Translations under genes and position numbers: made by a program
In this document: piece after piece, positions 62,372-64,000 of the stretch
How the letters are laid out: each line of letters begins with the position of its first letter
Position numbering within the stretch: position 1 is the first letter of the stretch
Notes under the pieces: model-generated
The model's database searches: none
What the model was told of the DNA's origin: nothing
Seen by the model: the letters and a program-made list of their open reading frames with translations, nothing else
NCBI RefSeq assembly: GCF_001591765.1
Contig: NZ_BCVN01000007.1
Coordinates: 1-64,000, forward strand
DNA from: Pseudolactococcus raffinolactis NBRC 100932
GTDB lineage: Bacteria; Bacillota; Bacilli; Lactobacillales; Streptococcaceae
DNA length: 64,000 nt
Reading direction: 5' to 3'

Positions 62372-64000
62372 ATGAAATTCACATATAACGGTACGACAAC
62401 AGAAGTTGAGCTTAACAAATATTCTAAAACGCTCACGCAAGATCCGACACAACCGGCAACACAAGCCATGTTTTACGGCATCGGTTTTAAGGATGAGGAT
62501 TTCGATAAAGCGCAAGTTGGGATCGTGTCCATGGACTGGGATGGTAACCCCTGTAACATGCACTTAAACCAGCTTGGTCAAAAAGTCAAAGCATCAGTAG
62601 ATGCGACTGAAGACCTTTTAGGTTTGCAGTTTCACACAATCGGTGTCTCTGACGGGATTGCTAACGGGACTGATGGCATGCGCTATTCGCTTGTATCACG
62701 TGAAGTTATTGCAGACTCAATTGAGACCAATGCAGGTGGTGAGTATTATGATGGGATAGTCGGCATTCCAGGTTGTGATAAAAACATGCCAGGTACGATT
62801 ATCGGTATGGCGCGTTTGGATCGGCCATCTATCATGGTTTATGGTGGGACGATTGAGCACGGTGAATATAACGGACAGTCCCTCAACATCGTCTCAGCCT
62901 TTGAAGCCTTAGGGGAAAAATTAACAGGTAACATTTCTGATGAGGACTATCATGGTGTCATTTCCAATGCCATTCCAGGTCAAGGTGCTTGTGGCGGCAT
63001 GTATACAGCCAATACAATGGCTGCAGCGATTGAAACACTTGGGATGACGCTACCATTTTCATCAACAAACCCTGCCAAGTCTGACGAGAAGCAGCGCGAA
63101 GCGGCATCTGTCGGTGAATACATGAAAACACTTCTAGCTCGGGATATTAAACCGAGTGACATCATGACACGTGAAGCCTTTGAAGATGCCATCACAGTTG
63201 TCATGGTACTTGGTGGCTCTACTAATGCCGTTTTACATTTAATCGCTATGGCGCGGACAGTTGGGATTGATCTCACACAGGATGATTTCCAAGCCATCTC
63301 TGATCGCACGCCTGTGATTGGTGACTTCAAACCATCCGGTAAGTACATGCAAGAAGATTTGCATCGGATTGGTGGTCTACCGGCTGTTCTTAAGTTTCTC
63401 TTGAAAGAAGGTCGCATCCATGGAGACCGAATGACCGTCACTGGTAAAACTTTAGCAGAAAATCTCGAGAATGCTGCGGATTTAGACTTTGACCTTCAGG
63501 ATATTATCAGACCCTTTGACAAACCGATTAAAGCCACAGGTCATTTGCAAATTCTCTATGGTAACCTCGCATCAGGTGGTTCAGTCGCTAAAATTTCGGG
63601 TAAAGAAGGTGAGCAGTTTACTGGAACAGCACGTGTCTTTAATGGTGAGCAACATTTCATCGAAGGGATTGAGACTGGGCGTTTACACGCCGGTGATGTT
63701 GCAGTCATTAAGAATATCGGCCCAGTCGGGGCGCCTGGGATGCCAGAAATGCTGAAACCAACGTCTGCGTTGATTGGTGCTGGTCTAGGAAAATCAGTGG
63801 CTTTGATCACAGATGGGCGTTTCTCTGGTGGGACACATGGCTTTGTTGTCGGACATATCGTCCCTGAAGCGGTTAAAGGTGGTGTGATTGGCCTCGTTGA
63901 AGATGATGATATCATCGAAATTGACGCCATTAACAATACCATCAATCTGAAAGTATCGGATGAAGAGCTCGCAAAACGTCGGGCAGCATACCAACAACCA
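62372..64000 (+). CDS. ilvD: Dihydroxy-acid dehydratase, 3' end cut by the window
   Basis: 543 codons are visible without a stop, about 95 percent of a usual 560-570 residue enzyme. Signature segments are [16 protein letters not shown] (first iron-sulfur Cys), [31 protein letters not shown], and near the end [11 protein letters not shown] and [21 protein letters not shown]. It dehydrates dihydroxy acids in valine, leucine and isoleucine synthesis. AAGGAAGG precedes the ATG. It is first after its promoter, so probably heads an ilv operon that continues past the window. Confidence 0.96.
   Translation, partial: MKFTYNGTTTEVELNKYSKTLTQDPTQPATQAMFYGIGFKDEDFDKAQVGIVSMDWDGNPCNMHLNQLGQKVKASVDATEDLLGLQFHTIGVSDGIANGTDGMRYSLVSREVIADSIETNAGGEYYDGIVGIPGCDKNMPGTIIGMARLDRPSIMVYGGTIEHGEYNGQSLNIVSAFEALGEKLTGNISDEDYHGVISNAIPGQGACGGMYTANTMAAAIETLGMTLPFSSTNPAKSDEKQREAASVGEYMKTLLARDIKPSDIMTREAFEDAITVVMVLGGSTNAVLHLIAMARTVGIDLTQDDFQAISDRTPVIGDFKPSGKYMQEDLHRIGGLPAVLKFLLKEGRIHGDRMTVTGKTLAENLENAADLDFDLQDIIRPFDKPIKATGHLQILYGNLASGGSVAKISGKEGEQFTGTARVFNGEQHFIEGIETGRLHAGDVAVIKNIGPVGAPGMPEMLKPTSALIGAGLGKSVALITDGRFSGGTHGFVVGHIVPEAVKGGVIGLVEDDDIIEIDAINNTINLKVSDEELAKRRAAYQQP

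Noticed and set aside
62200-62388. A 62-codon frame overlapping the ilvD promoter and start
   Set aside because: It begins inside the promoter and runs past the ilvD start in another frame; only its Leu/Ile-rich part is kept as a low-scored idea.

Overview
The window reads as a chromosomal segment of a low-GC Gram-positive of the family Streptococcaceae, most likely Lactococcus or the Lactococcus piscium/raffinolactis (Pseudolactococcus) group. This is an inference from gene content and order: a zitR-zitQ-zitP zinc locus, a comGA-GG competence pilus operon, the yutD-rlmN-vanZ neighbourhood, PolC, and a full S10-spc-alpha ribosomal block with zinc-type S14.

Layout. 0-3.1 kb: MATE exporter and cold-shock protein (both minus), then 5-formyl-THF cyclo-ligase and a rhomboid protease. 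3.2-8.1 kb: a beta-glucoside module (PTS IIA, PTS IIC, two small proteins, DUF3284, GH1 6-phospho-beta-glucosidase) with two cre-overlapped promoters. 8.1-8.42 kb: an apparent unclassified structured RNA with its own cre-overlapped promoter and terminator. 8.5-14.9 kb: housekeeping genes (nucleotidase-like phosphatase, YutD, GlsB-like protein, RlmN, VanZ-like protein, nitroreductase, CoA-binding protein, DUF4430 lipoprotein). 14.9-21.7 kb: an L-ascorbate (ula) operon in decay. 21.7-23.4 kb: a broken DUF4143 ATPase behind a three-copy operator, and a MazE-like antitoxin without a toxin. 23.6-30.4 kb: PolC, a MORN protein and an OatA-type acyltransferase. 30.4-34.1 kb: comG operon with a nonsense codon in comGF. 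34-38.8 kb: IspE, a D-amino-acid aminotransferase, the zit locus and an RluA-type pseudouridine synthase. 39-44.3 kb: class A PBP, rpmG-secE-nusG, thrC, mscL. 44.4-59.2 kb: ribosomal proteins with secY, adk, infA and rpoA. 59.6-62.1 kb: a two-gene glutathione-type pathway (separate ligase and ATP-grasp enzyme). 62.4 kb to the end: ilvD, cut by the window edge.

The most striking patterns are: (1) eight genes whose AUG lies 6-7 nt after a near-consensus -10 box, mostly of the extended TGn type, with no Shine-Dalgarno, which predicts leaderless mRNAs; (2) a cre-controlled structured RNA at 8.1-8.4 kb; (3) stepwise decay of the ascorbate pathway (repressor remnant, IIA active-site His replaced by Gln, nonsense codons in ulaD and tkt); (4) hairpin-rich spacers inside the ribosomal operon and a promoter set in the loop of the adk terminator; (5) an operator made of three imperfect palindromes at an exact 40-bp period.

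No tRNA, rRNA, CRISPR array or complete insertion sequence was recognised. All assignments come from reading the sequence and recalled family knowledge; no database search was run.
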